Shown here piece by piece: positions 10,129-18,772 of a stretch of DNA of 64,000 bases. Each line of letters opens with the position of its first letter. The stretch's first letter is position 1. The stretch lies in the NCBI RefSeq assembly GCF_001663175.1, contig NZ_CP016033.1, forward strand, positions 2,914,001 to 2,978,000, written 5' to 3'. The translations under genes and the position numbers were made by a program. Source of the stretch: Erythrobacter neustonensis. Its GTDB lineage: Bacteria > Pseudomonadota > Alphaproteobacteria > Sphingomonadales > Sphingomonadaceae. The notes under the pieces are model-generated. The model ran no database searches and was not told the origin of the DNA. It worked only from the letters and a program-made list of their open reading frames with translations.

Positions 10129-10245
10129 ACCCCCGGACACAGCTCTGCTGCGTAGGGTCTGGCAGCAAAGAAGATGTAGCGGGCGGACATCGTCCGGGCA
10201 CTGTGACGCGCGCGCGGCGCGTAGGAAAGCGCCCTGCTTGCCGCC

Positions 10246-11133
10246 CTACCCCGCCAGCACCCCTGCGCTCACCAGCGCCTCGTCCACCGCGCGCTTTGCC
10301 TCGTCGGAACATTCGACCAGCGGCAGGCGCACTTCGGGCTGGAGCCAGTCGTGAACGCGGGAGAGCGCGTATTTCACCGGCGCAGGCGATGCATCGGAGA
10401 ACATCGCATAATGCAGCGGGAACAGGCGGTCGTTCAATTCGCGCGCCAGCTTCAGTTCGTTCGCCGCGATCGCCGCATGAAATTCTGCGCACAGCTTTGG
10501 CGCGACATTGGCGGTCACCGAAATGCAGCCCCGCCCGCCGGCCGCAGCATGCGGCAGCCACAATTCGTCATTGCCCGAAAGCTGGCAGAAATCGCGGCCG
10601 ATCCCCATGCGGTGATCCGCCACCCGGCTAAGATCGCCGCTGGCATCCTTGATCGCGACGATCCGGTCGGGATATTTGGTCACCAGTTCGACCACAGTGT
10701 CGTCGAGGATATCGGTCACCGTGCGCGCGGGCACATTGTAAAGCACGATCGGCAGGTCGCAGTTTTCCGCCAGATAGCTGAAATGCGCGATCAGCCCGCG
10801 CTGGCTGGGGCGATTGTAATAGGGCGCCACGCAAAGCCCTGCCGCCGCGCCCGATTTCTTGGCAAAGTTCATGTGCAATTGGGCGTTGCGCGTGTCGTTC
10901 GACCCGCAGCCCGCGATCACCGGAACGCGGCCCGCGGCCTGTTCGATGCACACTTCGATCACGCGGTGATGTTCAGCATTGGACAAGGTCGACGCCTCGC
11001 CCGTGGTGCCGCAGGCGACCAGCGCGGCGCTGCCGTTTTCGATCTGCCAGTCGACCAGCCGGCGGAAGGCGGGCTCGTCGAACGCCCCGCCGCGAAAAGG
11101 AGTCACAAGAGCCGGAATGGAACCGCTGAACAT
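10246..11133 (-). CDS. dapA: 4-hydroxy-tetrahydrodipicolinate synthase
   Basis: A 295-residue TIM-barrel enzyme of the usual DapA length. The Schiff-base lysine is Lys162 in VAIKDASGD, the catalytic Tyr132 sits in LYNVPART, and Thr43-Thr44 are in CGTTGEASTL. It condenses pyruvate with aspartate semialdehyde in the lysine and meso-diaminopimelate pathway, which supplies peptidoglycan. It is divergent from the transglycosylase gene slt, with about 100 bp between the start codons. Confidence 0.97.
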   Translation of the reverse strand: MFSGSIPALVTPFRGGAFDEPAFRRLVDWQIENGSAALVACGTTGEASTLSNAEHHRVIEVCIEQAAGRVPVIAGCGSNDTRNAQLHMNFAKKSGAAAGLCVAPYYNRPSQRGLIAHFSYLAENCDLPIVLYNVPARTVTDILDDTVVELVTKYPDRIVAIKDASGDLSRVADHRMGIGRDFCQLSGNDELWLPHAAAGGRGCISVTANVAPKLCAEFHAAIAANELKLARELNDRLFPLHYAMFSDASPAPVKYALSRVHDWLQPEVRLPLVECSDEAKRAVDEALVSAGVLAG

Positions 11134-11232
11134 TGCCTTTGTCCTGCCTTCATCGCTAGGTATCGCCAGATCAGCGGCTTATCCGCTTTCCCCTGAAATC
11201 GTTCAGCGCTCAATAAGGAGCCGATTGGCACA

Positions 11233-13197
11233 ATGTCCAGCATGGTCCGTAAACTTGTAAATTCCCCCCGGATATGTGCTGTCATCGCCGGCCTTGCGGC
11301 TGGCGTGGCCCTGCCTCTTCCCCTTGCGGCGCAGGGTTGGAACGGCAGCAACGATCTTGTCGCGCGCCAGCCTGCCGCAATCGACGCTGCGGTCGCGCGG
11401 TGGGAGGTGCTGCAGGCCAGCCGCACGGCGATGTTCGCCGATTATGCCGGCTTCGTGCTTGCCTATCCCACCTTCCCGCGCGTCGAGACTTTGCGCCTGC
11501 GCGCCGAAGCGGCGCTGGAGAACGAGGCGCCGCAGGCCTCCGATGTGGTCCGCTATTTCGATGCCAATCCGCCGCTGACCAATCCGGGCCGCGCGCGTTA
11601 TGCGCTGGCGCTTGCCGCGCTGCAGCGGCCCGAAGCGCTGGCCGAAGCGCGGCGGGCATGGCGCGGCGGGCAGATGGCCGACAGCGCCGAGCTTTATCTC
11701 GCGCAGCTTTTCCCCGGCCAGTTCCTGCCTGACGATTACGCCGCGCGGGTCGATGCGCTGCTGTGGCAGGGCAAGGCCGATGCCGCCGCGCGCCAGCTGC
11801 CCTACCTCTCCGAACAGGCGCGCACGATGGCGCTGGCACGCATGGCGCTGGTGCGCGGCACCAGGCCCGAAATGGCGGGGGTGATCGTTCCTGCCGGTGC
11901 GGACGCCGATCCGGGCTATGTCTTCAACCTAGTGAAGTTCCTGCGCGGCAGCGGCCAGAACGCCGAAGCCGCCCGCGTTTTCACCAATCGCCCGGGCTTT
12001 TCCCGCCCCGCGCTCGATCCCGAAGGCTTCGTGGGCCAGTTGCTGGGCGTCGCCGGCAGCGTCAGCGCGCGCGAGGCGGCCAATATCGCCGCACGCACCG
12101 ATGACCTGTTCGATCGCGGCGCCACGCTGTCGGATGCCAGCTTCACGCTGCGCGACCGGCTGACCGATCTGATGTGGCTGGGCGGCACGCGCGCGATGTG
12201 GGATCTGGGCGATGGTAACACCGCAGCCCCGCTGTTCGCGCGCTATGCCGAGGCAGCCAAGACCCCGCTGACCAAGACCAAGGGCTATTACTGGGCAGGC
12301 CGCGCGGCGCGCCAGGCCGGCAATCAGGCGGGCGCAGCGCAATATTTCGAGCTCGCCGCGCGTTCGCCCGATTATTACTACGGCCAGTTGGCGCTGTCGG
12401 CGCTGAACCGTCCGATGCCCGCGTTCGCGCCCCTGCCGCAAGGCGAGGTCGATGCCCGCGCGCGCGCCGAGTTCGAAGCGCGGCCCGTGGTGAAGGCGAT
12501 CCGCGCGCTGGCGAACAACCGCCGCGACTGGCGCACCGAGCGCCGGTTCTTCGAAGCCCTGGGCGACGAGGCGAACACGCCCGCCACCTTGCAGATGGCG
12601 GGCCAGCTCGCCCGCGAATTGCAGATGGACGAACTTGCCGTCGTGCTCGGCCTGAAGATGGGCGAAACCGGGGTCACGGGGCTTGAGCGGATCGGCTTTC
12701 CCACGGTTGCCACCCCGCCGGTGGTCAACGACTGGGTGATGGTCCACGCGATCGGACGGCAGGAGAGCGAGTTCGACCGCAACCGCGAAAGTCATGCCGG
12801 CGCGCGCGGGATCATGCAGCTGATGCCCGGCACCGCACGCGAACAGGCGGGCAAGATGGGGATGCAATATCTTTCCGCCGACATCACCCGCTCGCCGCAA
12901 TACAACATCCAGCTGGGCGACGGGTATTTCGCACGGATGATGAGCTATTACGGCGGCTCCTATCCGCTCGCCATCGCCGCCTACAATGCCGGGCCGGGCC
13001 GCGTGAACCAGTGGCTGCGCCTCAACGGCGATCCGCGCACCGGCGCGGTCGACTGGGTCACGTGGATCGAGAAGATCCCCTCGAACTTCGAGACGCGCTA
13101 TTACGTGATGCGCGTGATCGGCAACGCGGTGACCTACGCGCACATGTATCCCGAGCTTGCGGGCCGGCCGCGCCCGGTCGACAGCTTTTTGCGCTGA
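11233..13197 (+). CDS. slt: Soluble lytic murein transglycosylase
   Basis: A 654-residue protein with an N-terminal signal peptide (about 1-34, ending PLAAQG), a long alpha-helical superhelix of TPR-like repeats (QAGNQAGAAQYFELAARSP), and a C-terminal SLT domain. The catalytic Glu lies near residue 511 in GRQESEFDRN, followed by GARGIMQLMPGTA and AAYNAGPGRV. It cleaves the MurNAc-GlcNAc bond of peptidoglycan in the periplasm with 1,6-anhydro product formation. It begins a plus-strand run with greB and the following small gene. GTTCAGC occurs about 26 bp upstream of the start. Confidence 0.93.
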   Translation: MSSMVRKLVNSPRICAVIAGLAAGVALPLPLAAQGWNGSNDLVARQPAAIDAAVARWEVLQASRTAMFADYAGFVLAYPTFPRVETLRLRAEAALENEAPQASDVVRYFDANPPLTNPGRARYALALAALQRPEALAEARRAWRGGQMADSAELYLAQLFPGQFLPDDYAARVDALLWQGKADAAARQLPYLSEQARTMALARMALVRGTRPEMAGVIVPAGADADPGYVFNLVKFLRGSGQNAEAARVFTNRPGFSRPALDPEGFVGQLLGVAGSVSAREAANIAARTDDLFDRGATLSDASFTLRDRLTDLMWLGGTRAMWDLGDGNTAAPLFARYAEAAKTPLTKTKGYYWAGRAARQAGNQAGAAQYFELAARSPDYYYGQLALSALNRPMPAFAPLPQGEVDARARAEFEARPVVKAIRALANNRRDWRTERRFFEALGDEANTPATLQMAGQLARELQMDELAVVLGLKMGETGVTGLERIGFPTVATPPVVNDWVMVHAIGRQESEFDRNRESHAGARGIMQLMPGTAREQAGKMGMQYLSADITRSPQYNIQLGDGYFARMMSYYGGSYPLAIAAYNAGPGRVNQWLRLNGDPRTGAVDWVTWIEKIPSNFETRYYVMRVIGNAVTYAHMYPELAGRPRPVDSFLR

Positions 13198-13208
13198 GGG
13201 CGGCTGCG

Positions 13209-13688
13209 ATGAAACCGGGGGGGCCTCCGATCACGCCGCAGGGGATGGCGGCGCTGAAGGCGCGGTATGACCAGTTGCTCGGCACCGACCGGCCGGCGAT
13301 CGTCGAGATCGTCAGCTGGGCAGCGGGCAATGGCGACCGCAGCGAAAACGGCGACTATCTCTATGGCCGCAAGAAGATGCGCGAGATCGACCGCGAACTG
13401 GCGCATCTGGCGCGGCGGATGAAGGCGCTGCGGGTGGTCGATCCGCGCGCGCAGGTCGACCACGGGCGCGTGTTCTTCGGCGCGCGGGTCGAGATCGCGG
13501 ACGAGGACGACAACCGCCAGACCGTGCAATTGGTGGGCGATGACGAACAGGATGCCGCCGCGGGCCGGATCGGCTGGAACGCCCCGCTCGCGCGTGCGCT
13601 GCGCGGTGCGGCTGTCGGCGATGTCCGGGTGGTCACGCTGCCCACCGGCACGCGCGAATGGGAGGTGATGAGGATCGCCTATGACTAA
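13209..13688 (+). CDS. greB: Transcription elongation factor GreB-type
   Basis: A 159-residue protein from the ATG at 13209. The N-terminal coiled coil includes GDRSENGDYLYGRKKMREIDREL, with the acidic tip residues that act in the RNA polymerase secondary channel, followed by an FKBP-like C-terminal domain (ARVEIADEDD, GWNAPLARALRGAAVGD). The YGRKKMREID stretch favours GreB over GreA. It rescues backtracked polymerase by stimulating transcript cleavage. The next gene overlaps its end by 8 bp. Confidence 0.92.
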   Translation: MKPGGPPITPQGMAALKARYDQLLGTDRPAIVEIVSWAAGNGDRSENGDYLYGRKKMREIDRELAHLARRMKALRVVDPRAQVDHGRVFFGARVEIADEDDNRQTVQLVGDDEQDAAAGRIGWNAPLARALRGAAVGDVRVVTLPTGTREWEVMRIAYD

Positions 13689-14151
13689 CCGGGTTGTCCT
13701 TGCCATCATCCTTGCGCTGGCCGCGTCACCCTTGGCAGCGCGCGACAGCCTTGGCGTCTATGACGGCTGGGGCGCGTTCAGGGATGCCTCGCCCCTGCGG
13801 TGTTATGCGATCGCCAAGGCGTCAGGCGAAAACGGCGAGCGGGGCGCCTATGCGACGATTGCCAACTGGCCGGCACGGGGCCTGCGCGGTACGGTGCATC
13901 TGGTGCTCTCGCGCGAAGTGACAGGCACCGGCCCGGTGCGCATGGCGGTCGGCGGCAAGCGGTTCGAACTGGTCGCCAAGGGCCGCAATGCCTGGGCAAG
14001 GGACGCGCAGGGCGATGCCGCGATCATCGCCGCGATCCGCTCGGCCAGCCGGATGAGCGTATCGGCGGGCGGATTTACCGATCGCTACACGCTGGCGGGC
14101 GCGGCGACCGCGATCGATGCGGCAACCGTTGCCTGCGCCAAATCGCGCTGA
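13681..14151 (+). CDS. Small secreted protein, possibly IalB-like
   Basis: A 156-residue protein with a signal peptide of about 20 residues ([14 protein letters not shown]). The mature part contains two cysteines, near the start in [12 protein letters not shown] and at the end in VACAKSR, and a beta-rich middle ([23 protein letters not shown]). This pattern resembles the invasion-associated locus B family, which is widespread in alphaproteobacteria and not necessarily linked to invasion. The ATG overlaps the greB stop by 8 bp, so translation is probably coupled. The family call is tentative. Confidence 0.6.
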   Translation: MTNRVVLAIILALAASPLAARDSLGVYDGWGAFRDASPLRCYAIAKASGENGERGAYATIANWPARGLRGTVHLVLSREVTGTGPVRMAVGGKRFELVAKGRNAWARDAQGDAAIIAAIRSASRMSVSAGGFTDRYTLAGAATAIDAATVACAKSR

Positions 14152-14191
14152 CTGGCCAAACCGCGCTTTGTGCCCTATATGCGCGGGCCTC

Positions 14192-15457
14192 ATGTCAGAT
14201 ACCGCACTCATGTCCATCCCGGGCCTCGTCGACCCGGTTCCCGCCTCGCGCGACATCACGCCGCGCGCCGATGGCCGCGTCGACCTGATCGGTCTGCCGC
14301 GCCCGCGCATCCGTGAACTCTTTGCCGAAGCCGGTCTCGACGACCGCCAGGCCAAGCTGCGCGCCAAGCAGGTGTTCCACTGGCTCTATCACCGCGGCGT
14401 CACCGATTTCGAACACATGACCGACATCGCCAAGCCGATGCGCCCGTGGCTCGCGGAACGCTTCGTGATCGGCCGGCCCGATGTGGTCGAGGCGCAGCAT
14501 TCGGTCGACGGCACCCGCAAGTGGCTGCTGCGCACCGCCGATGGCCACGATTTCGAGATGGTCTTCATCCCCGATGAAACCCGCGGCACGCTGTGCGTCT
14601 CCAGCCAGGTGGGCTGCACCCTCACCTGCTCGTTCTGCCACACCGGCACGATGAAGCTCGTCCGCAACCTTACGCCGGGCGAGATCGTCGGCCAGGTGAT
14701 GCTCGCCCGCGATGCGCTGGGCGAATGGCCGCGCGGGACGATGGTGTCCGATGCCGACGCAATCGACGAGGATGACGAGGCGGGCCACTACACCGCCGAT
14801 GGCCGCCTGCTCACCAACATCGTGATGATGGGCATGGGCGAGCCGCTCTATAATTTCGATCACGTGCGCGATGCCTTGAAGCTGGTGATGGACGGAGACG
14901 GGCTTGCCCTGTCCAAGCGCCGCATCACGCTCTCGACCTCTGGCGTCATCCCGATGATGGAGCGCTGCGGCGAGGAGATCGGCGTCAACCTCGCCGTGTC
15001 CCTGCACGGCGTGCGCAAGGAAGTGCGCGACGAGTTGGTGCCCTTGAACAAGAAATACAGCATCGAAGAGCTGTTGCAGGCCTGCGCGGATTATCCCGGC
15101 GCCTCCAACGCGCGGCGGATCACCTTCGAATATGTGATGATCAAGGACAAGAACGACAGCGACGATGACGCGCGCGAACTCGTCCGCCTGCTGCGCCAGT
15201 ATAATCTGCCCGCCAAGGTCAACCTGATCCCGTTCAACCCGTGGCCCGGCGCAGGCTATGAAACATCGCTGCCCGAACGCGTGCGGCGCTTTTCGGAGAT
15301 CGTGTTCGAAGGCGGGTTCTCCGCTCCGGTCCGCACGCCTCGGGGCCGCGACATCGATGCCGCCTGCGGGCAATTGAAGACCGCAGCCGAAAAGAAGTCC
15401 CGCGCCCAGCGCGACCGCGAGGCGGCCGAAGCGGCCGCGGCGGCTCTTCAGGACTAA
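14192..15457 (+). CDS. rlmN: Dual-specificity 23S rRNA/tRNA methyltransferase RlmN
   Basis: A 421-residue radical SAM protein. The iron-sulfur cluster motif CTLTCSFC lies near 141-148 within [18 protein letters not shown], and [11 protein letters not shown] follows. These match RlmN, which methylates C2 of A2503 in 23S rRNA and A37 in some tRNAs. I chose the ATG at 14192 ([11 protein letters not shown]); 14210 is a possible alternative. It has its own gap of 40 bp from the preceding gene. Confidence 0.96.
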   Translation: MSDTALMSIPGLVDPVPASRDITPRADGRVDLIGLPRPRIRELFAEAGLDDRQAKLRAKQVFHWLYHRGVTDFEHMTDIAKPMRPWLAERFVIGRPDVVEAQHSVDGTRKWLLRTADGHDFEMVFIPDETRGTLCVSSQVGCTLTCSFCHTGTMKLVRNLTPGEIVGQVMLARDALGEWPRGTMVSDADAIDEDDEAGHYTADGRLLTNIVMMGMGEPLYNFDHVRDALKLVMDGDGLALSKRRITLSTSGVIPMMERCGEEIGVNLAVSLHGVRKEVRDELVPLNKKYSIEELLQACADYPGASNARRITFEYVMIKDKNDSDDDARELVRLLRQYNLPAKVNLIPFNPWPGAGYETSLPERVRRFSEIVFEGGFSAPVRTPRGRDIDAACGQLKTAAEKKSRAQRDREAAEAAAAALQD

Positions 15458-15486
15458 CCGCGCTTCGGGCGCGAAGGGGGCAGGCC

Positions 15487-16128
15487 ATGGACAGCTGGAC
15501 GATCGAGGCGGTCTGCACCGGCACCGCGCGCCCCTTCAACGGGGCAGAAACCAGCGCGATCGCCAAACGGCCGCGCGACGGGATGGTCCAGGTGCTGACC
15601 GATGGCCTTGCCCCCGATGAACAGGCGGACCGCCGCGTGCATGGCGGACCGGACATGGCGGTGCATCTCTACCCGCTCGATCATCATGCCTGGTGGCGCA
15701 CCATCATCGGCGATCACCCTGCGCTGGATGAGCCCGGCGGGTTCGGCTCGAACCTTGGCGTGACGGGTCTTTGCGAAGACGCGGTGCATATCGGCGACCG
15801 GTTCCGGCTGGGCACCGCGCTGATCGAGGTCAGCCAGCCGCGCCAGCCCTGCTGGAAGATCGACCATCGCTTCGGCTGCAAGGGCATGGTTGCGCGAATC
15901 GTCGAGACGGGGCGCACCGGCTGGTATTTCCGCGTGCTCGAACAGGGCGAAGTGCAGGCAGGCGACCGACTCGAAAGGATCGCGTCCGGGCACCGGGAAT
16001 GGAGCGTCGCCCGGGTGTTCCATGCGCTGATCGCGGGGCAAGGGTCGCCTGAGGAATTGGCCCGGCTCGCCGATTTGCGGGCGCTAGCAACGCGCTTGCG
16101 CGACAAGGCCTCAGCCAAACGCAGCTGA
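15487..16128 (+). CDS. MOSC domain protein (YiiM-like)
   Basis: A 213-residue protein with the MOSC signature: VLTDGLAPDEQADRRVHGGPDMAVHLYP, FGSNLGVTG, and SQPRQPCWKIDHRF with the conserved Cys. MOSC domains bind the molybdenum cofactor and deliver sulfur or reduce N-hydroxylated compounds. The bacterial YiiM group, which it resembles in length and in the C-terminal helical extension, reduces 6-N-hydroxylaminopurine. A separate molybdenum enzyme gene lies 2.6 kb downstream, but there is no operon link. Confidence 0.85.
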   Translation: MDSWTIEAVCTGTARPFNGAETSAIAKRPRDGMVQVLTDGLAPDEQADRRVHGGPDMAVHLYPLDHHAWWRTIIGDHPALDEPGGFGSNLGVTGLCEDAVHIGDRFRLGTALIEVSQPRQPCWKIDHRFGCKGMVARIVETGRTGWYFRVLEQGEVQAGDRLERIASGHREWSVARVFHALIAGQGSPEELARLADLRALATRLRDKASAKRS

Positions 16129-16155
16129 GCCACGGTTCATCGCGAATGGGGCCAA

Positions 16156-16216
16156 GCTGAACAAAAACTGCTGTTTCCTGACCACATCGTTCAGCTGACG
16201 TTCTTCCTAGCTGAAC
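16156..16216 (+). promoter_or_regulatory. Three GCTGAAC/GTTCAGC half-sites upstream of the zipper gene
   Basis: GCTGAAC occurs at 16156-16162, GTTCAGC at 16189-16195 and GCTGAAC at 16210-16216. The last two form an 8-bp inverted repeat (GTTCAGCT / AGCTGAAC) separated by 12 bp. They lie 50-110 bp ahead of the start codon. The arrangement looks like an operator for a dimeric regulator; which regulator is unknown. Confidence 0.45.
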
Positions 16217-16264
16217 GAAAAGGGGGTCGCTCCCACGCAAGGGGCCGCCACAAGGACAATGACA

Positions 16265-16723
16265 ATGAAGAACCTCGCCCTGCTCGCCGCCACCGGAACC
16301 ATGCTGGTCACCGCGCTTCCCGCGCAGGCGGCCGTCCTTCCGGCCGCGCCCGCCCCCATCGCTGCCGGTTACACCAGCACGACCGCAACATTCGATCAGA
16401 CCGCCGAGTATGATCGCCGCTGGCATGACCGCCGCTATCGCGACGGCCGCGGCTATCGCTACGACGACCGTCGCTACGACGACCGCCGCTATGCCGAACG
16501 CCGCCTGTCGCGCAACGACCGCGTGTGGCGCGGTAACGACGGCCGCTACTACTGCCGCCGCGACAACGGCACCACCGGCCTGGTCGTAGGCGCCGTCGGC
16601 GGCGCGCTGCTCGGCCGCACCATCGATACCCGCGGCGACCGTTCGCTCGGCACTCTGCTCGGTGCGATCGGTGGCGGTCTCCTGGGCCGTGAAGTCGACC
16701 GCGGCGAAGCACGCTGCCGCTAA
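16265..16723 (+). CDS. Glycine-zipper 2TM secreted protein (paralogue 1)
   Basis: A 152-residue protein starting at 16265, preferred over 16259 because AAGGA then sits at normal spacing. The signal peptide ends near LPAQAA. An Arg/Asp/Tyr-rich linker with repeated YDDRR units (about 50-75) leads to YYCRRDNGTTGLVVGAVGGA and the zipper GTLLGAIGGGLLGREVDRG. Glycine-zipper 2TM proteins of this sort, such as the SlyB/RcnB relatives, sit in the outer membrane or periplasm. It is followed by a paralogue 100 bp downstream. A hairpin separates them. Confidence 0.85.
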   Translation: MKNLALLAATGTMLVTALPAQAAVLPAAPAPIAAGYTSTTATFDQTAEYDRRWHDRRYRDGRGYRYDDRRYDDRRYAERRLSRNDRVWRGNDGRYYCRRDNGTTGLVVGAVGGALLGRTIDTRGDRSLGTLLGAIGGGLLGREVDRGEARCR

Positions 16724-16728
16724 GGCGT

Positions 16729-16777
16729 GGCGGGGGTGAGACGAGTTCGCACATCGCTGGAACTTGCCGCCCCCGCC
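16729..16777 (+). terminator. Hairpin between the two glycine-zipper genes
   Basis: GGCGGGGG (16729-16736) pairs perfectly with CCCCCGCC (16770-16777), and an inner AGTTC/GAACT stem lies in the loop. There is no U-tract, so it may attenuate or stabilise rather than terminate. Confidence 0.45.
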
Positions 16778-16823
16778 TCCGCTTCTACCCTTCAGACAGC
16801 AGGCAACCGAAAGGACAACTGCC

Positions 16824-17198
16824 ATGAAGAAAATCGCTCTTATCCTCGCTGCCGGCGCGATGACGCTGCCGCTTGCGACCCCGGCCATGGCCGACCCGCC
16901 CCGTCACGCAAAGGCATGGGGCAAGCGCGCGCAGCAGGCCCGCATCTATGATGATCGCGGCCGCTATTACGAACCGCGTCGCCTGGCGCGCGGTGACCGG
17001 GTGTGGCGTGACGGCAACCGTTACTATTGCCGCCGCGACAATGGCACCACGGGCCTCGTGATCGGTGCCGGTGTCGGCGCGCTGCTCGGCCGCACGATCG
17101 ACACCCGCGGTGACCGTTCGGCAGGCACCTTGCTCGGCGCGATCGGTGGCGGTCTGCTCGGCCGCGAGATCGACCGCGGTGAGCTTCGCTGCCGCTAA
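16824..17198 (+). CDS. Glycine-zipper 2TM secreted protein (paralogue 2)
   Basis: A 124-residue protein with a signal peptide ending PAMADP. Its C-terminal 75 residues are nearly identical to paralogue 1: RLARGDRVWRDGNRYYCRRD and GTLLGAIGGGLLGREIDRGE. The middle linker is shorter and lacks the YDDRR repeats. An AAAGGA ribosome site precedes the ATG. The two genes are a recent tandem duplication; the conserved Cys pair (YYC and RCR) suggests a structural disulfide. Confidence 0.85.
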   Translation: MKKIALILAAGAMTLPLATPAMADPPRHAKAWGKRAQQARIYDDRGRYYEPRRLARGDRVWRDGNRYYCRRDNGTTGLVIGAGVGALLGRTIDTRGDRSAGTLLGAIGGGLLGREIDRGELRCR

Positions 17199-17283
17199 GC
17201 CGATTGCTTGAACGTCGGAAATCGCGCGCACGTCCCCCTCTCCCCGATTGTCGCGCGCGGTTCCGACTGTTAGCGCTGCTGTC

Positions 17284-18075
17284 ATGGCCCCCTCCCCTGA
17301 CAGCAGCGCACCGAATACCCCTCGCCCCGCCGTCCTCGTGACTGGCGGGGCGACGCGTATCGGGGCCGCGATTGTCCAGCGGTTCGCTGCGGCCGGATGG
17401 CACGTGGTGATCCATTACCGCAGCAGCGCAGGCCCCGCCGACGCGCTTGCCGCAACGCTGCCATCGGCCGAGACGATCGGTTTCGATCTGTGCGACGATG
17501 CGGCATCGGTCGCCGCCGTCACCGGTCTGGCTGCGCGACTGCCCGGATGGTGCTGCCTGATCAATTCGGCCGCCGTCTTCGATTACGACGATGCCGCTGC
17601 GCTCGATCCCGCGACATACCGCGAGGCGATGCAGGTCAATGCGCTTGCCCCCGCCAGGATCGCGCAGGCTTTCATCGCGCATTCCCGTTCCGCCGGCGTG
17701 CGCAGCGTGATCCAGATCACCGACATGAAGATCGCCAACACCAACCCCGATTTCTTCAGCTACACGATGGCCAAGCACGCGCTTTCCGCGACGATCGGGA
17801 TGCTCGCCAAGGCGCATGGTGCAGGCGATGTGCGGATTTACGGACTAGCGCCCGGTGCGGTGCTCGCGAGCCATGACCAGAGCGAGGATGAAACCGAGAT
17901 ATCGCACCGGTTGAACCTGCTGGGGCGCAAGACCGGTGCCGACGAGATCGCCGAAACCGCGCTGTTTCTGGCGAGCGGCGCGCTGGCCAGCGGGCAGACC
18001 ATCTTCGTCGACAGCGGGCAGCACTTGCTTGACCAGCCGCGCGATGTCATCTGGTTGGCACGCGGACAGGTTTGA
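17284..18075 (+). CDS. SDR-family oxidoreductase (pteridine reductase-like)
   Basis: A 263-residue short-chain dehydrogenase from the ATG at 17284. The cofactor motif is TGGATRIGAAI, and the active-site pair is in SYTMAKHAL (Tyr-x3-Lys). The R after the glycine-rich turn and the NSAA segment resemble FolM and pteridine reductases, which use NADPH. It may reduce a pterin, but this is an inference from the family pattern. It begins a short plus-strand group with a cytochrome b and a molybdenum enzyme; a pterin-related role beside a molybdopterin enzyme is suggestive only. Confidence 0.75.
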   Translation: MAPSPDSSAPNTPRPAVLVTGGATRIGAAIVQRFAAAGWHVVIHYRSSAGPADALAATLPSAETIGFDLCDDAASVAAVTGLAARLPGWCCLINSAAVFDYDDAAALDPATYREAMQVNALAPARIAQAFIAHSRSAGVRSVIQITDMKIANTNPDFFSYTMAKHALSATIGMLAKAHGAGDVRIYGLAPGAVLASHDQSEDETEISHRLNLLGRKTGADEIAETALFLASGALASGQTIFVDSGQHLLDQPRDVIWLARGQV

Positions 18076-18088
18076 GGGAGATCGACGC

Positions 18089-18772
18089 ATGATCAGGCAC
18101 GCGCTTTCGACCCGGTTGTGGCATTGGGTGAATGCTGTCGCGATCGTGATCCTGTTCATGAGCGGGCTGAACATTTCGAACGCGCACCGCTATCTTTACT
18201 GGGGCGACTATGGCTTCGATGCGAGGGACGCGTGGCTTTCGGTCGTGCGCTTTCCCGGCTGGGCGACGATCCCGCAATATTACAGCCTGGCGCTGGCGCG
18301 CGATTGGCACACGCTCGCGGCGTGGCCGTTCGCGGTGGGATTAATGTTCATCTGGATCGCGATGCTGGCAAACGGCCACTTCCGGCGCGACCTGACAACG
18401 CGCCGTTCCGACTGGACGGTGAGTGCGGTGATCGCCTCGCTCAAGGCGCACCGCGCCGATGGCGCGCAGGCCGCGGGCTATAATCCGGTGCAGAAAATCC
18501 TTTACGGCATCGTGTTCGGCGTGCTGCTGCCGCTTATGGTGTTCACCGGGCTTGCGATCAGCCCGGGCTTTCAAGCCGTGGCCCCGTGGCTGCTCGACGT
18601 GCTGGGCGGCAGGCAGAGCGCGCGATCGCTCCATTTCATCGCCGCCTTTGCCTTGTTCGGATTTGTCGTCATCCATCTGGTGCTGGCGCTGGCCGATTGG
18701 CGGTTGATCGTGAGCATGTTTACCGGAAAACCGGCCCACGCCCCCAAGCCCAAGGACGCGGCCAATGGTTGA
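18089..18772 (+). CDS. Cytochrome b/b6 domain membrane protein (b561-like)
   Basis: A 227-residue protein with about four to five membrane helices and histidines placed for haem ligation: TRLWHWVNAVAIVILFMSG (helix 1), DWHTLAAWPFAVGL, and HFIAAFALFGFVVIHLVLA. It matches the cytochrome b561 / Ni-hydrogenase cytochrome b family. Its stop overlaps the start of the following molybdenum oxidoreductase by 8 bp, which strongly suggests it passes electrons between that periplasmic enzyme and the quinone pool. I infer the pairing from the overlap. Confidence 0.85.
   Translation: MIRHALSTRLWHWVNAVAIVILFMSGLNISNAHRYLYWGDYGFDARDAWLSVVRFPGWATIPQYYSLALARDWHTLAAWPFAVGLMFIWIAMLANGHFRRDLTTRRSDWTVSAVIASLKAHRADGAQAAGYNPVQKILYGIVFGVLLPLMVFTGLAISPGFQAVAPWLLDVLGGRQSARSLHFIAAFALFGFVVIHLVLALADWRLIVSMFTGKPAHAPKPKDAANG

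Noticed and set aside
8397..10190. Open frame of 597 codons on the minus strand covering the M14 deacylase
   Set aside because: It spans the smpB gene in another frame and the deacylase on the opposite strand, both of which carry catalytic or family motifs. The translation has none.
16189..16203. Third exact GTTC-N7-GTTC pattern (possible LexA box)
   Set aside because: It is formed by chance from the GTTCAGC inverted-repeat motif ahead of a glycine-zipper gene, which is not a repair gene. I treat it as part of that motif; LexA binding is not supported.
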